Positions 1 to 10,486 of a DNA stretch of 64,000 nucleotides are shown piece after piece; within the stretch, counting starts at the first letter, position 1; each line of letters starts with the position of its first letter. Under the pieces are notes generated by a model. That model did not search any database. It saw only the letters and a program-made list of their open reading frames with translations, and was not told the DNA's origin. The position numbers and the translations under genes are program-made. Where the stretch lies: contig JAIVFI010000006.1 in NCBI GenBank assembly GCA_025558095.1, forward strand, positions 845,728 to 909,727, given 5' to 3'. This DNA comes from Hyaloraphidium curvatum. Taxonomy: Eukaryota > Monoblepharomycota > Hyaloraphidiomycetes > Hyaloraphidiales > Hyaloraphidiaceae.

Positions 1-900
1 CTGCTCCCCATCCTCACGAAGTCGAATCCCCCTCCCTCCCTCACGGCCCTCTTGGACCGCCATCCCTCCTTGCTCCCGCTGCTGAACGGGATCGACGAGA
101 CCCCGGTCAAGATGACCACGCTCCCCATCTCGATCTCGATAGAAGACTCGTTCCGCTGCCATGGCACCGCCGACGCGTGGCGTCGCCTGGCGGATCTGGT
201 GACCTGGCTCATCGAACGGCTAGAGGAGGAGGAGATGACGGAACCGAACTCGCCCGAGGGGCTCAAGAGGAAGTGGCGGCGCTTCCCGCGCACGCTGCGG
301 CTTTCCCTGCGGAGGCGGTCCCTGCCCTACCACGCCTCCCGCGAATCCAAGACCATCGCGACGCCATACTCCCTCCTGGACACCGCCACGGACATGGACG
401 CCCGCGTTGCCAAGACGGTTCGCGCGATCGAGGGCCCTTTCCGCGCGCTGCTCCTCGCCCATCCCTACCCCGGCTCGACGGAAGCGGAACGGCTGGATGC
501 GGCGGCCAAGGACATGGTCATACTCAACCTCGCTGTGACGGGCTTCCAGAAGGAGTGGGCGCAGGGAAGCGCGGACATTGGCAAGTTCCTCGTGCGGAAG
601 GAGCCCGGCGCCGCGGAGCCAGCACCCGAGGGCGGGCAGCAGCAGGCCAAGGACGCCCCGCCCGCGAAGCCGTTCTTTGCAGACCGCCCCGAGGCCGTGC
701 CGAAGGATAAGCCGGTACCGGCGGCGGTGCTGGAGAAGCTCGGGATCGACCCGAAGACGTTCGCGGAGCTGCCGCCCGAGATTCGCGCCGAGATCCTCCG
801 CAACGGCACGCCGCAGGACGGGACCGCGCGGCCGCTGCCACCTCCTCGGCCCGAGAAGAGGAAAGGAGGGCCGATGGACCGGTTCCTGCGCCAAGGTTGA
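1..900 (+). CDS. POLI: DNA polymerase iota-type Y-family polymerase, C-terminal part
   Basis: The reading frame is open at the left edge, so only the C-terminal ~300 residues are present and the start lies outside. The visible part matches the little-finger region of Y-family translesion polymerases of the iota type: an EDSFR stretch, then RFPRTLRLSLRRR followed by SRESKTIATP, equivalent to the iota 'RRY...GRESRQCPIP' segment. Near the C-terminus, IDPKTFAELPPEIRAEIL is a ubiquitin-binding motif (UBM), which in this family docks the polymerase on ubiquitinated PCNA. The catalytic palm would be upstream. Family knowledge implies a nuclear role in replication past damaged bases. The UBM and little-finger similarity are seen directly. 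The choice of iota over eta or Rev1 is inferred from the little-finger motif. Confidence 0.72.
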   Translation: MLPILTKSNPPPSLTALLDRHPSLLPLLNGIDETPVKMTTLPISISIEDSFRCHGTADAWRRLADLVTWLIERLEEEEMTEPNSPEGLKRKWRRFPRTLRLSLRRRSLPYHASRESKTIATPYSLLDTATDMDARVAKTVRAIEGPFRALLLAHPYPGSTEAERLDAAAKDMVILNLAVTGFQKEWAQGSADIGKFLVRKEPGAAEPAPEGGQQQAKDAPPAKPFFADRPEAVPKDKPVPAAVLEKLGIDPKTFAELPPEIRAEILRNGTPQDGTARPLPPPRPEKRKGGPMDRFLRQG

Positions 901-963
901 GGTCGGGAAACGGTGTACTGAGGCAGCCCAACACGAGAGAGCATCCTAGCCCGATTCAACACG

Positions 964-2900
964 TCAGAGCATCCCCTTGAGGTACGCCCACGTGAGCACC
1001 GTGACGATGATGGCCGCCACGATGCAGGCGAAGGTGATGAAGGGGATCAGGTTGTCCTGGTCCGGGTTTCCGTCCGACTGCCAGGGAACCCGCATGTTCA
1101 TGCCTGGCGGAGCGGCGTGAGACCAGGGCGCGCAACAGAGGCAACCAGGTGAAACCTACCCCACATGCCGGTCAGCAGATTGAACGGCACGATGATACTG
1201 GCGAGCAACGTGACTGCGGGAAAGCTCAGCACGAGGATTGACGTGCTCAGCCGCAATGAGGTGCCCACCTCGATTCGTCATGTCGTTCGAGTTGGCCGTC
1301 GACGCCGAGATCTCGATTTGGATCCTGAAAGGCATGGTTACCTGGGGATGTTAGTCGACGAGACTATTGGAGCCCACCTTGCCAGGTACGAGTTGTGCGC
1401 CCGAGCCAACGTCTGCTCCTGGAATTGAAGGTTGCTCATCATGCCCGTAACGTTGTCCCCGACGTCCGACAGGTACAGCGCCAGCTCCGAGATCCCGAGT
1501 TCGTTGAACCGGCTCTGCAGCCTCCGCTTCATGCTCTTCAGGGTCACGGGCTTGCCCGACAGCAGCCGCATCAGCCCCATCACCCGCTTCTTGCTCTCGT
1601 TGATCCGCGCCACCATCTCCTCCTGGCTCTCCTTGCGCAGCATCCCCACGAGCTCCTCGATGCTCGCGGCCTCCATCTCGGTCGACCGCACCTGCGGCGC
1701 GAACCCGTCGCAGACGGCGTCCAGCAGCGCGTAGCAGATCCAGTCCGGGCCCGCCGACATGTCGTACGTCTGCAGCATCTGGTGCCGCCTGTGCACGGCG
1801 GCGACGGCGGGGAGCGGGCGGCTGTGGAAGGAGAGGATCCACGGCGGGGCCGATTTGCTGCTCCCCATGGAGACGGCGATGTTGAGGTTCAGCCCGCGGA
1901 TCTCGTCCGCGTCCTCGCCGTCCTCGTCGTCCATGGGGTCGATGGCCCGAAAGAGCACGAAGAAGTAGCCCGGGTAGAGCTGCAGCTTCTCCCGGCCCTC
2001 GTAGCCAAAGTCGCCCGAGCGGATCCTGCCCTCGATGATGTCCTCGGCCGTGAGCGGGTGCAGGCCAAACACCTTGGAGAACATGACCATCTCCGAGTCG
2101 GTCACGTCCAGCACGTCGATCCAGAACCACGGCTGGGCCGCGAGCAGGGCGGGGGAGAAGCTGAAGTTGGGGGAGTGGACGGGGTTCGCGAGGTCCGGGG
2201 AGTGGAGGACGAAGCGCGTGACCTGCGGCACGCCGTTGAGTTCATATGACGAGGAGGTGGAGCCGGACTGCAGGAGCAGGCAAGTCAGACGGGGCCAAGC
2301 CGGCGCCAACGTTGGTTCCGTCACCTTGAAGGGGCCCGAGATGCCGTTGGAATCCTTCTTCTCCGCGAACCTGACAGCCGACTCCTGCCACTTGGCCAAA
2401 AACTCCAAATCCAGCCCGCCCGTCTCGATGTGTTTCGGAGAGTCTTTTGGCTTGCCGCCCGTCAACGAAGCCCGGGGCTCCCTTATCCGCTCCGCGGGAA
2501 CCACGTCGTCCCCGTCGTCCAGGTCCAGCGAGTCCAGATCCCCCTCCTCGTCGCTCTCGTGACCGGCGTCGTCCATGTAGTCGTAGCCGGGCAGGCTCCC
2601 GACCACAGACCGCCGCCTGCCGCGGACGTTTGCCGCCGTCCGCACCGGCGACACCGGCGACACCAGCGGCGGGCCGAGGCCGCCATCGCCCTCGCCGTCC
2701 ATTCCCTGTTGCCGCATGAGCAGGAAAAAGTCCGAGGTCGGGCCCTGCGCCTCCGGGGTGCCGAGCAGGTTGCGCGGCGACATGGGCACCATGTTGGGCG
2801 ACGCCGGCCCGAGGCCCGTGCTGCTCGCCGTCCGCGTGGGGAGCAGCGGCGACGGCGGCGCAGCATTGGCCTCCAAACGCGCGGATCCGGAGGCCGACAT
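964..2900 (-). CDS. CorA-type Mg2+ transporter (Alr1/Mnr2-like)
   Basis: Four exons give ~590 residues: 2900-1378, 1324-1269, 1213-1160 and 1103-964. The N-terminal ~180 residues are Ser/Asp-rich and disordered. The CorA cytosolic domain follows (PWFWIDVLDVTD, LHPLTAEDIIEG), then a long helix ending in NSYLAR. The signature YGMN-type selectivity motif is built only after splicing: exon 3 ends in TGMWG and exon 4 begins with the M-N. The last exon supplies the second membrane helix (LIPFITFACIVAAIIV). ATG at 2900 is the first in-frame ATG; an earlier GTG at 2972 is less likely. The family forms pentameric Mg2+ channels in fungal plasma or vacuolar membranes. Two of the three donors are GTGGGC. 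Confidence 0.9.
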
Positions 2901-3296
2901 GGCGTCCCGAAGGGCCCGGGGATCCGCGAGAAATCGAGCTTCTGCGGGTGGCGGAGCACGTGGACAGGCCACGACGCCGAGTCGTCAACACCGACGATCT
3001 CCCGTGAAAGCTCCTTCCTGCTACTCTACAGGAGATGCAATGATAGTGCGGGCGCTAACTGTCGAAGATTCCTGGGAGAATGATGGGGAAAAGCTCGACC
3101 AACCGTCGACTTCGCGGAAGCGACGACCTCGGACTTGACGGGGCACGATGCGAGGTATCGGGAACCGTAGATGCTCAAGCGACCTTGGTATCTGACTAGC
3201 AAATGCAGTAAGTGCTATACATCTCGGCGCTGTGAAGCGCAAGAACCCCGCTACATGCTCCCTGGTCACACCGATCTAGCGAAGCCTGCTCGCCGC
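2901..3296. other. Intergenic region upstream of the CorA gene
   Basis: About 400 bases separate the start of the CorA gene from the end of the DUF4360 gene; both are read leftward. It should hold the CorA promoter and the 3' end of the neighbour. I see no conserved coding frame or RNA gene. Confidence 0.4.
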
Positions 3297-4121
3297 TCAG
3301 TCGCTGCCGCACCACTTCCACTGGATGTGCCACTTCTTCTCCACCTTGAAGTCGGTCGAGTCGGTCGTCAGCAGGGCCTTCTTGTGCGCGTCGCCGCCCC
3401 TGTGACGAACAGCAAATCAGCGATCGGCCGGGGAATCGTGCGGCGAGAGAAGCCCACCAGACCGAGACCTCCTCCTTGATCTGCAGGTTGCGCTTGGCGC
3501 CGCACGGGCACCACACGAGCTGGGCGCTTTCGGCGTGGTCGCTGAAGAGGTAGTCGTCGTTGAAGGGGCCGGCGAAGTTGGTGGTGAAGGTGGCCTGGTC
3601 GGTCTCGCCTAAGGGGGAGGTCCGGAATCAGATCGCGGCGCACGAACGAAAGCGAACGATGAGACCGACCCTGGAAGTACAGCGTCGTCCTCTGCCTCCC
3701 ATTGGTCCCCGCGTCCAGAGCCGCGAACCCTCTGGTGTCGACCTGGTACACCGCGAACGAGAGGCCCTGCGGGTACTTGAGCTTCACGCTGAGCTGGCAG
3801 AACTCGCGGCCCTGGGCGGGGGTGCCGGGGCTCTGGGCGGCGAAGTCGTCGTAGAGGACTGCAGAGAGAGAGAGAGAGAGGATGGTGAGCAGGCGATCGG
3901 GGGGAAGCGAGAAGAGGAGTACCGGTGAGGGCCTGCTTGTCGTCCGAGATGGAGACCGCGGCGGAGCCCCCGGGGCAGCCGCTGCCGCCGTAGGTCACGT
4001 CTTCGATGGAGATCTGATCGTAGGGGATAGCGGGCTGACGCTTGTCGAGCCCGACGACGGGCGAGGCGAGCGCGGAAGCGGCGAGCGCCAGGAGCGCGAG
4101 GGCAAGGGCGACGGGCTTCAT
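3297..4121 (-). CDS. Secreted DUF4360-family protein
   Basis: Four exons encode 213 residues: 4121-3923, 3858-3670, 3608-3458 and 3399-3297. Residues 1-20 (MKPVALALALLALAASALAS) are a clear signal peptide. The mature part has the DUF4360 pattern: VTYGGSGCPGGS with SISDDKQALT, LKYPQGLSFAVYQVDTRGFA, a TLYFQG strand, LVWCPCGAKRNL and a terminal LTTDSTD...WKWC. DUF4360 proteins are small, cysteine-containing secreted proteins of fungi and bacteria with unknown biochemical function. Intron 1 carries a long CT tract (GA run on the + strand at about 3862-3880) just before its acceptor. The third donor is GTGGGC. Secretion is clear; the role is unknown. Confidence 0.85.
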
Positions 4122-4668
4122 GGCGGGCGGTGACGTGGAAAGGAGCGCGGGTGCCGATGTTCGGAGCTTAATGGCGGGGCGAACGTCGTTGGCCTGTTCC
4201 CTTTTATTCAGAACGCGAACGCAGCGGCGATGCCAGCGCATGCATCTGGGATTTCGGGGAAGCACAGCCGACGCGGGATGCTGCACAACCGCAGCGTGCA
4301 GCATGTCATCACATCACATGGCATTCGGGGTTACGTGCATCTTTTGTTGCGCCATGCTGCTTGTCGACGGCCACCTGCCGATGGCCCCGGTCCCATAGCA
4401 GGTAGACAATTGGGGCGATCGGCCGCCGGCCCGTACTAAGGCGATGAGCTGGGGCACGGCGCGGTCAACCCCGGTCAACGACGGATCGCTCAAAGAAGCG
4501 CCAAAAGAATAATGGAAGACGATTATTCTACATATCCGTGTGACCGCCAGCTTGCTGCCTTTGCATCCGTGCGTCAGGGTTGGCCGGTGGGTGGGGGACG
4601 GAATCTCGGGGTCCTCCGCCTGTCCGACTCCCGACCGCCTCCCGCTGCCCGACCGCATCGCGGCGCCG
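4122..4668. promoter_or_regulatory. Divergent promoter region, DUF4360 gene / ankyrin-AAA gene
   Basis: This 547-base interval lies between two genes transcribed away from each other, so it must carry both promoters. It is less GC-rich than the flanking exons, and an AT-rich patch sits at 4500-4540. No individual factor site was identified. Confidence 0.4.
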
Positions 4669-6609
4669 ATGTGGAAGTCCAAATCGACGCCGTCGTCCGA
4701 CGCCACGCCGGCGCAGCGGCTCGAGATGGAGATGCTCGCGGCGGTCAAGGCGGCCAACGCCGACATCCTGCGCGGCTACGCGCTGCGGTTCGACGCGCCG
4801 CTCGACCACGCCGACCCCGACGACGGCCAGACGCTGCTGATCAAGGCGGCGATCCACGAGAAGGGGCTGGAGCACCGCGTCTCCCTCTGCCGCATCCTGC
4901 TCGAGAAGGGCGCGAACCCCGACGGCAAGGCAAAGAACAAGAACGCGCAGACGCCGCTCATGTACGCCGCCTCGATGCCCGCCTACAACGTGCCCGTGCT
5001 GCGGCTGCTGCTCGACTACGGCGCGGACATCGACGCCCTGTCGGGCCAGGGCCACACGGCCATCTCGGTCGCCGCCTACCTGGGCCACGAGTCCAACGTG
5101 CGCTTCCTGCTGCGCGAGGGCGCCGACATCGCCGTCAAGGACGGCCAGGGGAAGACCGCCACGGACTGGGCCCGCGACAAGGAGCGGCACAAGATCGTGT
5201 CGATCATCGAGAAGAGCGAGCAGACCCGGTTCGCCAACATCGAGCGGCGCCTGCGGTCGCTCGAGACCAGCCTGGGCCGCTCCTCCTCCACCACGCCGGC
5301 CACCCTCTCCTCGGGACCCTACGCCATCCAGGCGGAGAAGGAGGGCGTCGACGGCGAGGGCGGCCCCGGCGAGGCCCCCGCCAACTACTCCCCCATCCCC
5401 ACCAACATCTCCAGCATCGCCCAGATCCCCGAGCTGATCCTCATGGAGGCCCGCATCGAGGAGCTCGAGCGCCGCGTCGCGCAGCTGATGACGCAGGACT
5501 TTACCAAGGCCCCCAACACCTCGGCCGAGCTGTCTGGCCTGTTCACGGGGATCGTGGGGCTGGAGAACGTCAAGAAGCAGCTCGAGACGTTCCTCCGCAG
5601 CGTCAAGATGGACGTGCAGCGCAAGAAGGAAGGGTTCAAGACAAAGGAGGACAAGTCGGTCCACATGGTGTTCATGGGCAACCCGGGGACGGGCAAGACC
5701 ACCGTCGCGAGGTTGGCGAGCTCCCTCTTCCATCCCCGGGATCGGCTGACCCCGTCATTCACAGAGTCGTCGTCGAGGGCCTCAAGAAGATTGGGATCCT
5801 AAAGCCTACCGCCCCCTTCCTCGAGCTTCAGCGCGAGGACCTCGTCGCCTCGTACATGGGCCAGACCGGCGCCAAGGTCAAGGCGCACTTCGACGGCGCC
5901 AAGGGCGGCGTGATCTTTATCGACGAGGCGTACCGCCTGTGGCGCGGCGAGGGCGGCGGGGGCGGGGACACGGGAGGAGGGGACTATGGCCGCGAGGCGC
6001 TCGAGGCGATCATGGCGCAGATGACGAGCCAGAACAACAGCATCGTGTTCATCTTTGCGGGGTACCCGGCGGAGATGCAGGTGGGTTGGAGCCGGGCTTG
6101 GGAGGTGTCGGGTCGAGATCACTGATTGATCTCCGCAGCGCTTCCTCGACGCCAACCCCGGTCTGCGGCGGCGGATCCCCTACGTCTTCAGTCTGTAGCC
6201 ACTCCCCGCGGTTTCTACCGCTCGGCTGACCCATGTGCCGCCCGCAGCCTTCGACGACTACCGCCCCATCGACCTCGCCGAGATCTTCATCCGCTGCGCG
6301 GCCAAGAACGGCTTCAAGGTCGCCCCCGAGCTGCGCGAAGCGCTCCCGGACATCTTCGAACACTCGTTCAGCAAGGAGCAGCGGTCCCGCGCCAACGGCG
6401 GGCTGTCGGAGCGGCTGTTCAGCTACGCGAAGCAGGACCTCGACCAGGTGGGCGGCATCTGGCGGATCGGGAGGGGACGGAGCTGACCGGATTGCTGTCG
6501 CGCGCCTCAGAACCTGGATGAGGAGGCGACGGGGGAGCAGCTGGTTACGATCGGCAAGGAGAACGTCGAGAAGGCGGTGGAGGTGATGAACGAGCTCGGG
6601 GCGCTCTAG
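4669..6609 (+). CDS. Ankyrin-repeat AAA+ ATPase (CbbX/CfxQ-like)
   Basis: Five exons give 569 residues: 4669-5711, 5765-6080, 6139-6190, 6248-6447 and 6511-6609. Residues ~30-190 hold ankyrin repeats (DGQTLLIKAAIHEKG, AQTPLMYAASMPAYN, GHTAISVAAYLGHES, GKTATDWARDKE). After a linker with a short coiled coil, the AAA+ module shows Walker A GNPGTGKTT, Walker B GGVIFIDEAY, sensor VFIFAGYPAEM and the arginine region RFLDANPGLRRRIPY. This is the CbbX/SpoVK type of AAA ATPase, a remodeller that works as a ring. Ankyrin-AAA fusions of this kind also exist in plants. The first ATG is at 4669; the frame is open upstream from a GTG but not convincing as protein. The substrate is unknown; ankyrins probably recruit it. 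Confidence 0.88.
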
Positions 6610-6841
6610 TGGCTGGTTGCGGCCGGGCGCCGACCGCCACGGTACCAGAAGCGGATAAGGTGAGAGTGCTCCGGTGTGGCCGAGGCGCCGCCGAGGCTGA
6701 CTTTCCGACCTCTCGGCCGGCATCGCTTGAACCCGTCCGGACAAGGCCAAGCAGAACATTCGCCCTCGACGGCGCTGCTCGACCGCGTCTGAATCAGTCC
6801 TTTGGAGACTTCTGACCTGAAACCGGCTGCGGACCGCCGAC

Positions 6842-8564
6842 ATGTCTCTCGCCATCGCCACCGCGACGGTGGGCGGAGAGCTCCGGCAGCACTTTGATGG
6901 CTGGGGCACCACCATGTGCTGGTGGGCCGGCCAGGTCGGCTCGTGGTCGCCGGCAAAGATGAAGGAGATCCTCGACCTCTGCTTCTCCAAGAACGGGCTC
7001 AACCTGAGCATCGTGAGGTTCAACATCGGCGGCGGCGAGAACCCGCAGTGCCCGTTCGGGGCCGGGCACATGTTCGAGGCCAGAGACATGCCCGGGTACG
7101 CTTCGGCCATGACCAAGACCAAGTCGGGGGCGGACTTCACCTGGACGTTCGACAGGGACAAGGCGCAGCAGAACGTGCTCCTCTACCTTCTGAAGGAGAC
7201 CGCGGCCGGAAACTACCGCGTCAACTACCTCGAGGCCTTCAACAACTCGCCGCCCTACTTCATGACCAAATCGCAGTGCGCGTCCGGGTCCAAGAACGGG
7301 GACAGCGACAACCTGCCGGACGACAACTACGCCGCGTTCGCGGACTACGTCGTGGGGGTTCTCAAGTGGTTCCGCGACACGCACAAGGTCGAGTTCAACT
7401 CGCTCTCGCCCTTCAACGAGCCGTCGAGCTGGTGGTGGAAGGCCGGCGGATCCCAGGAGGGCTGCGCCATGTCGATCAAGGCCCAGGAAAAGATCTTGCC
7501 GCTCTTGGACCAGAAGCTGCACGAGGCCGGGCTGACCAAGACAGAGCTGATTGCCAGCGACGATAACTGTGTCGATGATTGCTATGGTTGGCCAACGTTC
7601 CGCGGCTGCTCTAGCCGAATTGACTGACGTGATACCCTCCGTTTGCCAGACACTTACTTCCGCGGCGCCGAGCTCGATTTCAAGACCAAATCCGGCGGGG
7701 GCCTCAAGCGCATCAACACCCACACCTACGCCGGCGAAAGCATCCCCGCCAAGGACCGCATCGAGCTCTTCCTGGACAACAAGATCCAGGGGCGCAAGCT
7801 ATGGATGAGCGAGTACTCGTCGGGTGGCCTGGGACAGCACCACGGCACGTCGATGGACGGCGCGATCCCGCTGGCAAAGACCATCATGCAGGACCTGAAG
7901 TACCTGGGCGTGGAGGCGTGGATCGTCTGGCAGGTGATCGAGGGGTGGAAGGAGAACGTACGGATCAACCAAAACGTAGGTTTCCGGCGGGCGGGCTTTG
8001 ATCCCCCGCCGACTTCCTTCGATCCAGTGGGGCTGCATCTGGGCCGTCTACTCGGACTTCCCGGTTGGCAACGAGGTCTACCAGCGTGAACGTTACCACG
8101 CCTCGAAGCAGTACTGGGTGCTCAAGCAGTACGCCCACTTCATCCAGCCGGGCTCGACCATCATCACGGTCCCCATCCAGCCCGACCCCAACAACGAGGA
8201 GATCTCGGCCATCGGCGCCGTCAATCCCGACGGCACCGTCATCGTGGTCGCGCACAACCTGACTGGAGCGGACTTCCCGGTCATTTTCGACCTCGGACCG
8301 CGGTTCCAGGTCGCGGACAAGAACGTCGAGCGGTTCCGCACCGGCGACGAGGAGTACTGCCAGGCCGTGCCCGGCGTCGTGATCCAGGGGACATCGTTCA
8401 TGGACTCGCTTCCGAAGCGGACGGTGACGACGTACCGGATCCGGGCAACCCCGGTGCAGGGTCAGATCCCGGCGTTCAACCCGGAGCTGAGCAAGTCGCA
8501 GCGGAAGGAGCTGAAGAGGCAGGAGAAGAAGCAGAAGAAGGCGCAGGAGAAGAACAGGCAGTGA
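6842..8564 (+). CDS. GH30 family glycosidase (endo-beta-1,6-galactanase-like)
   Basis: Three exons give 535 residues: 6842-7586, 7650-7975 and 8028-8564. The N-terminus FDGWGTTMCWWAGQVG and the strand NLSIVRFNIGGGENP match endo-beta-1,6-galactanase-type GH30 enzymes. SLSPFNEPSSWWW supplies the acid/base Glu (the NEP motif), and LWMSEYSSGG supplies the probable nucleophile Glu. A C-terminal beta domain follows (VIVVAHNLTGADFPVIFDL). The enzyme would cleave beta-linked galactan or glucan. Two oddities: no signal peptide precedes the catalytic domain at the first ATG, and the protein ends in a Lys/Gln-rich basic tail. An unseen upstream exon could provide secretion. It converges on the next gene with only 41 bases between stops. 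Confidence 0.85.
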
Positions 8565-8605
8565 TGCAGTTATGAATGACCGCGATGTTGAACGGAAGAA
8601 GTCGC

Positions 8606-10027
8606 TCATGCTCCATGCCCGTTCGCCGAGCCCGCGAGCCCCTCCGCGATCCCATCGATGACCGGCAGCACCGCCCGCACGTCCTCCTCCGTGGTCCTGT
8701 AGTTGACGAAGCACACCCGCATGCACGTCGCCCCGTCCACCACTGCGGGGGCGAGGAACACCCTCCCGTCCACCTGAACCGCTGTCGCCAGGCGGGCGTT
8801 GAACGAATCGACGTCGCCGCTGCCTGCGCATATGTGGCGGAAGCAGATGGTGGAGAGCTGCGGCTCGTGCAACAGCTCGAAGGACGGATGCGCGCGCACG
8901 GAATCGGCAAACAGCCTCGCGTTGTCGAGGGTGCGGTCGATCCATCGCCTGTACTGGTCGGCACCGTACAACCTTAAGGCCAGCCACAGCTTGAGTGCGC
9001 GGAAGGGCCGCGAGTACTCGAGCGTGCGGTCCACGGCGTTGACGGTGTCGGGCTTGTGCAGCATGTACTTCTCGTCGTGGGCGAATGCGCGGAGGAGGGA
9101 GGACGCGTCGCGGACCATGACGAGGCTGCAGCTCTTTTGCAGGCCCATCCACTTGTGCAGGTCCACGGTGACGGAGTCGGCGCGGTCGAGCCCGCGGAAG
9201 AGGGGAGCGGCGCGCTTGGTGGCAGCTGCTGGCAGGCCGTAGGCGCCGTCGACGTGCAGCCAGACCCCGAACTCGGCGCACACGTCGGCGATGGCGTTCA
9301 GCGGGTCGACGGCGCCGGTGAGGGTGGTGCCCGACGTAGCGATCACGGCGACCGGAGTGATCCCGGAGGCCACGTCTCTCGCGAGAGCTTTCTTCAGCTT
9401 CGCGACGTCCATGCGGCGGGAGCCGTCGATCGGGATGCGGCGCACGGCGTTACGTCCAAGGCCAGCGGTCTCGACAGCGCGAACGTTCGAGTGGTGGGCC
9501 TCGTCAGAGCAGTACACGGCGGCCTTTGAGCCTCCGACACCGTCAATCCGCGATCCCGGAATCGCCCGTTCCCTCGCCGCGAGCACGGCGGTCAGGTTCG
9601 ACGTCTGCCCGCCGCTTGTAAAGTGCCCGTCGGCCGCGGGGTACCCGATGAACTCGGCCATCCACCGCACGGCCTGCGCGTCGAGCTTCTCGGCGGTGCC
9701 CGCGGCGGTGGCGAGGTTCACGTCGTACACGGCCCCCAGCGCTGCGGCGAGCACGCCGGCCTCGAGCCCCGAGGAGCCGATGTACGCCAAATAGAGCGGG
9801 CGCGACGGCGACACCGACGCCTCGAGCGCGGCCACCGCGTCGCGCAAGGCCGCGTGGCTGTCCCCCGGCGCCTCCGGCAATGGGTCCGAGAAGTGCGCGA
9901 CCAGCGCTCCTTCGGGCGTCGGCTCGGCCGGCCGCGGGTGGTTGAACGACGCCCACGCGCCCTCAATGTAGCGCTCGAGCTCATCGAGGAGCGTTGCACG
10001 ACCGTCCAAGTGCTCGCTCGTCGCCAT
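8606..10027 (-). CDS. Pyridoxal-phosphate-dependent amino-acid decarboxylase
   Basis: A single exon of 473 residues belongs to the group II decarboxylases (aromatic amino acid / glutamate / histidine type). Visible landmarks are the substrate-side TSGGQTSNL loop, the EAHHSN motif whose His stacks on the cofactor, HVDGAYG carrying the Asp that contacts the pyridine nitrogen, and DLHKW with the Schiff-base lysine. The size is normal for the family. The reaction would be PLP-dependent removal of the alpha-carboxylate from an aromatic or related amino acid; the substrate cannot be assigned from sequence alone. The ATG at 10027 is the natural start. The protein has no targeting peptide and is probably cytosolic. 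Confidence 0.92.
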   Translation of the reverse strand: MATSEHLDGRATLLDELERYIEGAWASFNHPRPAEPTPEGALVAHFSDPLPEAPGDSHAALRDAVAALEASVSPSRPLYLAYIGSSGLEAGVLAAALGAVYDVNLATAAGTAEKLDAQAVRWMAEFIGYPAADGHFTSGGQTSNLTAVLAARERAIPGSRIDGVGGSKAAVYCSDEAHHSNVRAVETAGLGRNAVRRIPIDGSRRMDVAKLKKALARDVASGITPVAVIATSGTTLTGAVDPLNAIADVCAEFGVWLHVDGAYGLPAAATKRAAPLFRGLDRADSVTVDLHKWMGLQKSCSLVMVRDASSLLRAFAHDEKYMLHKPDTVNAVDRTLEYSRPFRALKLWLALRLYGADQYRRWIDRTLDNARLFADSVRAHPSFELLHEPQLSTICFRHICAGSGDVDSFNARLATAVQVDGRVFLAPAVVDGATCMRVCFVNYRTTEEDVRAVLPVIDGIAEGLAGSANGHGA

Positions 10028-10486
10028 CGCTCTTGGCGCCGGAAGGAAGGCTGGGTTGCTGGACCCCGGAATTGTGGCAAGGAGGTGCGCGGTGCAGGCG
10101 AGTCATCCGTCGATCAAATGAAATCGGACGAGCACTTGCATTCTTGAGCTTTCGAACGGATGCTCTCTGCCGGTCATGATGATAGCCGGCAGGACTGCTC
10201 TTTGGCCGCCGGGAGGAGTGAGAAACTTTGCCTTCATTCGCGACTTTCACCGCGGCAGCCCGAAACCGTATCAAGGAACATGGGCACATAAACAAGGGAG
10301 AAGAGCATGAAGTAGATGGTTTCGCTGCCTACGAATCGGGGGCCGCGAAGGCGTTGGCTCTGAGTATGATCGTCGCCAGGTTCTGTAGGTTGACCCGTCC
10401 TCTATTCCCTCGCGTCTCCTGATAGAGAAGCGCAAGCCGGCACCTCGTCGGAGGACGGCCACGCGTCCGGCCTTCCCGGATCGCCG
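10028..10486. promoter_or_regulatory. Divergent promoter region, decarboxylase / GH99 gene
   Basis: 459 bases lie between two divergent genes. The sequence is noticeably less GC-rich than its neighbours and has no coherent coding frame. It should contain both promoters; no specific motif was identified. Confidence 0.4.

Noticed and set aside
1214-1275. Apparent frameshift in the CorA gene before the membrane helix
   Set aside because: A GTGGGC donor at 1268 and a CCCGCAG acceptor at 1214 give an intron that joins SNDMTNR to VTLLASIIVPF in frame, matching the family exactly. No frameshift is needed.
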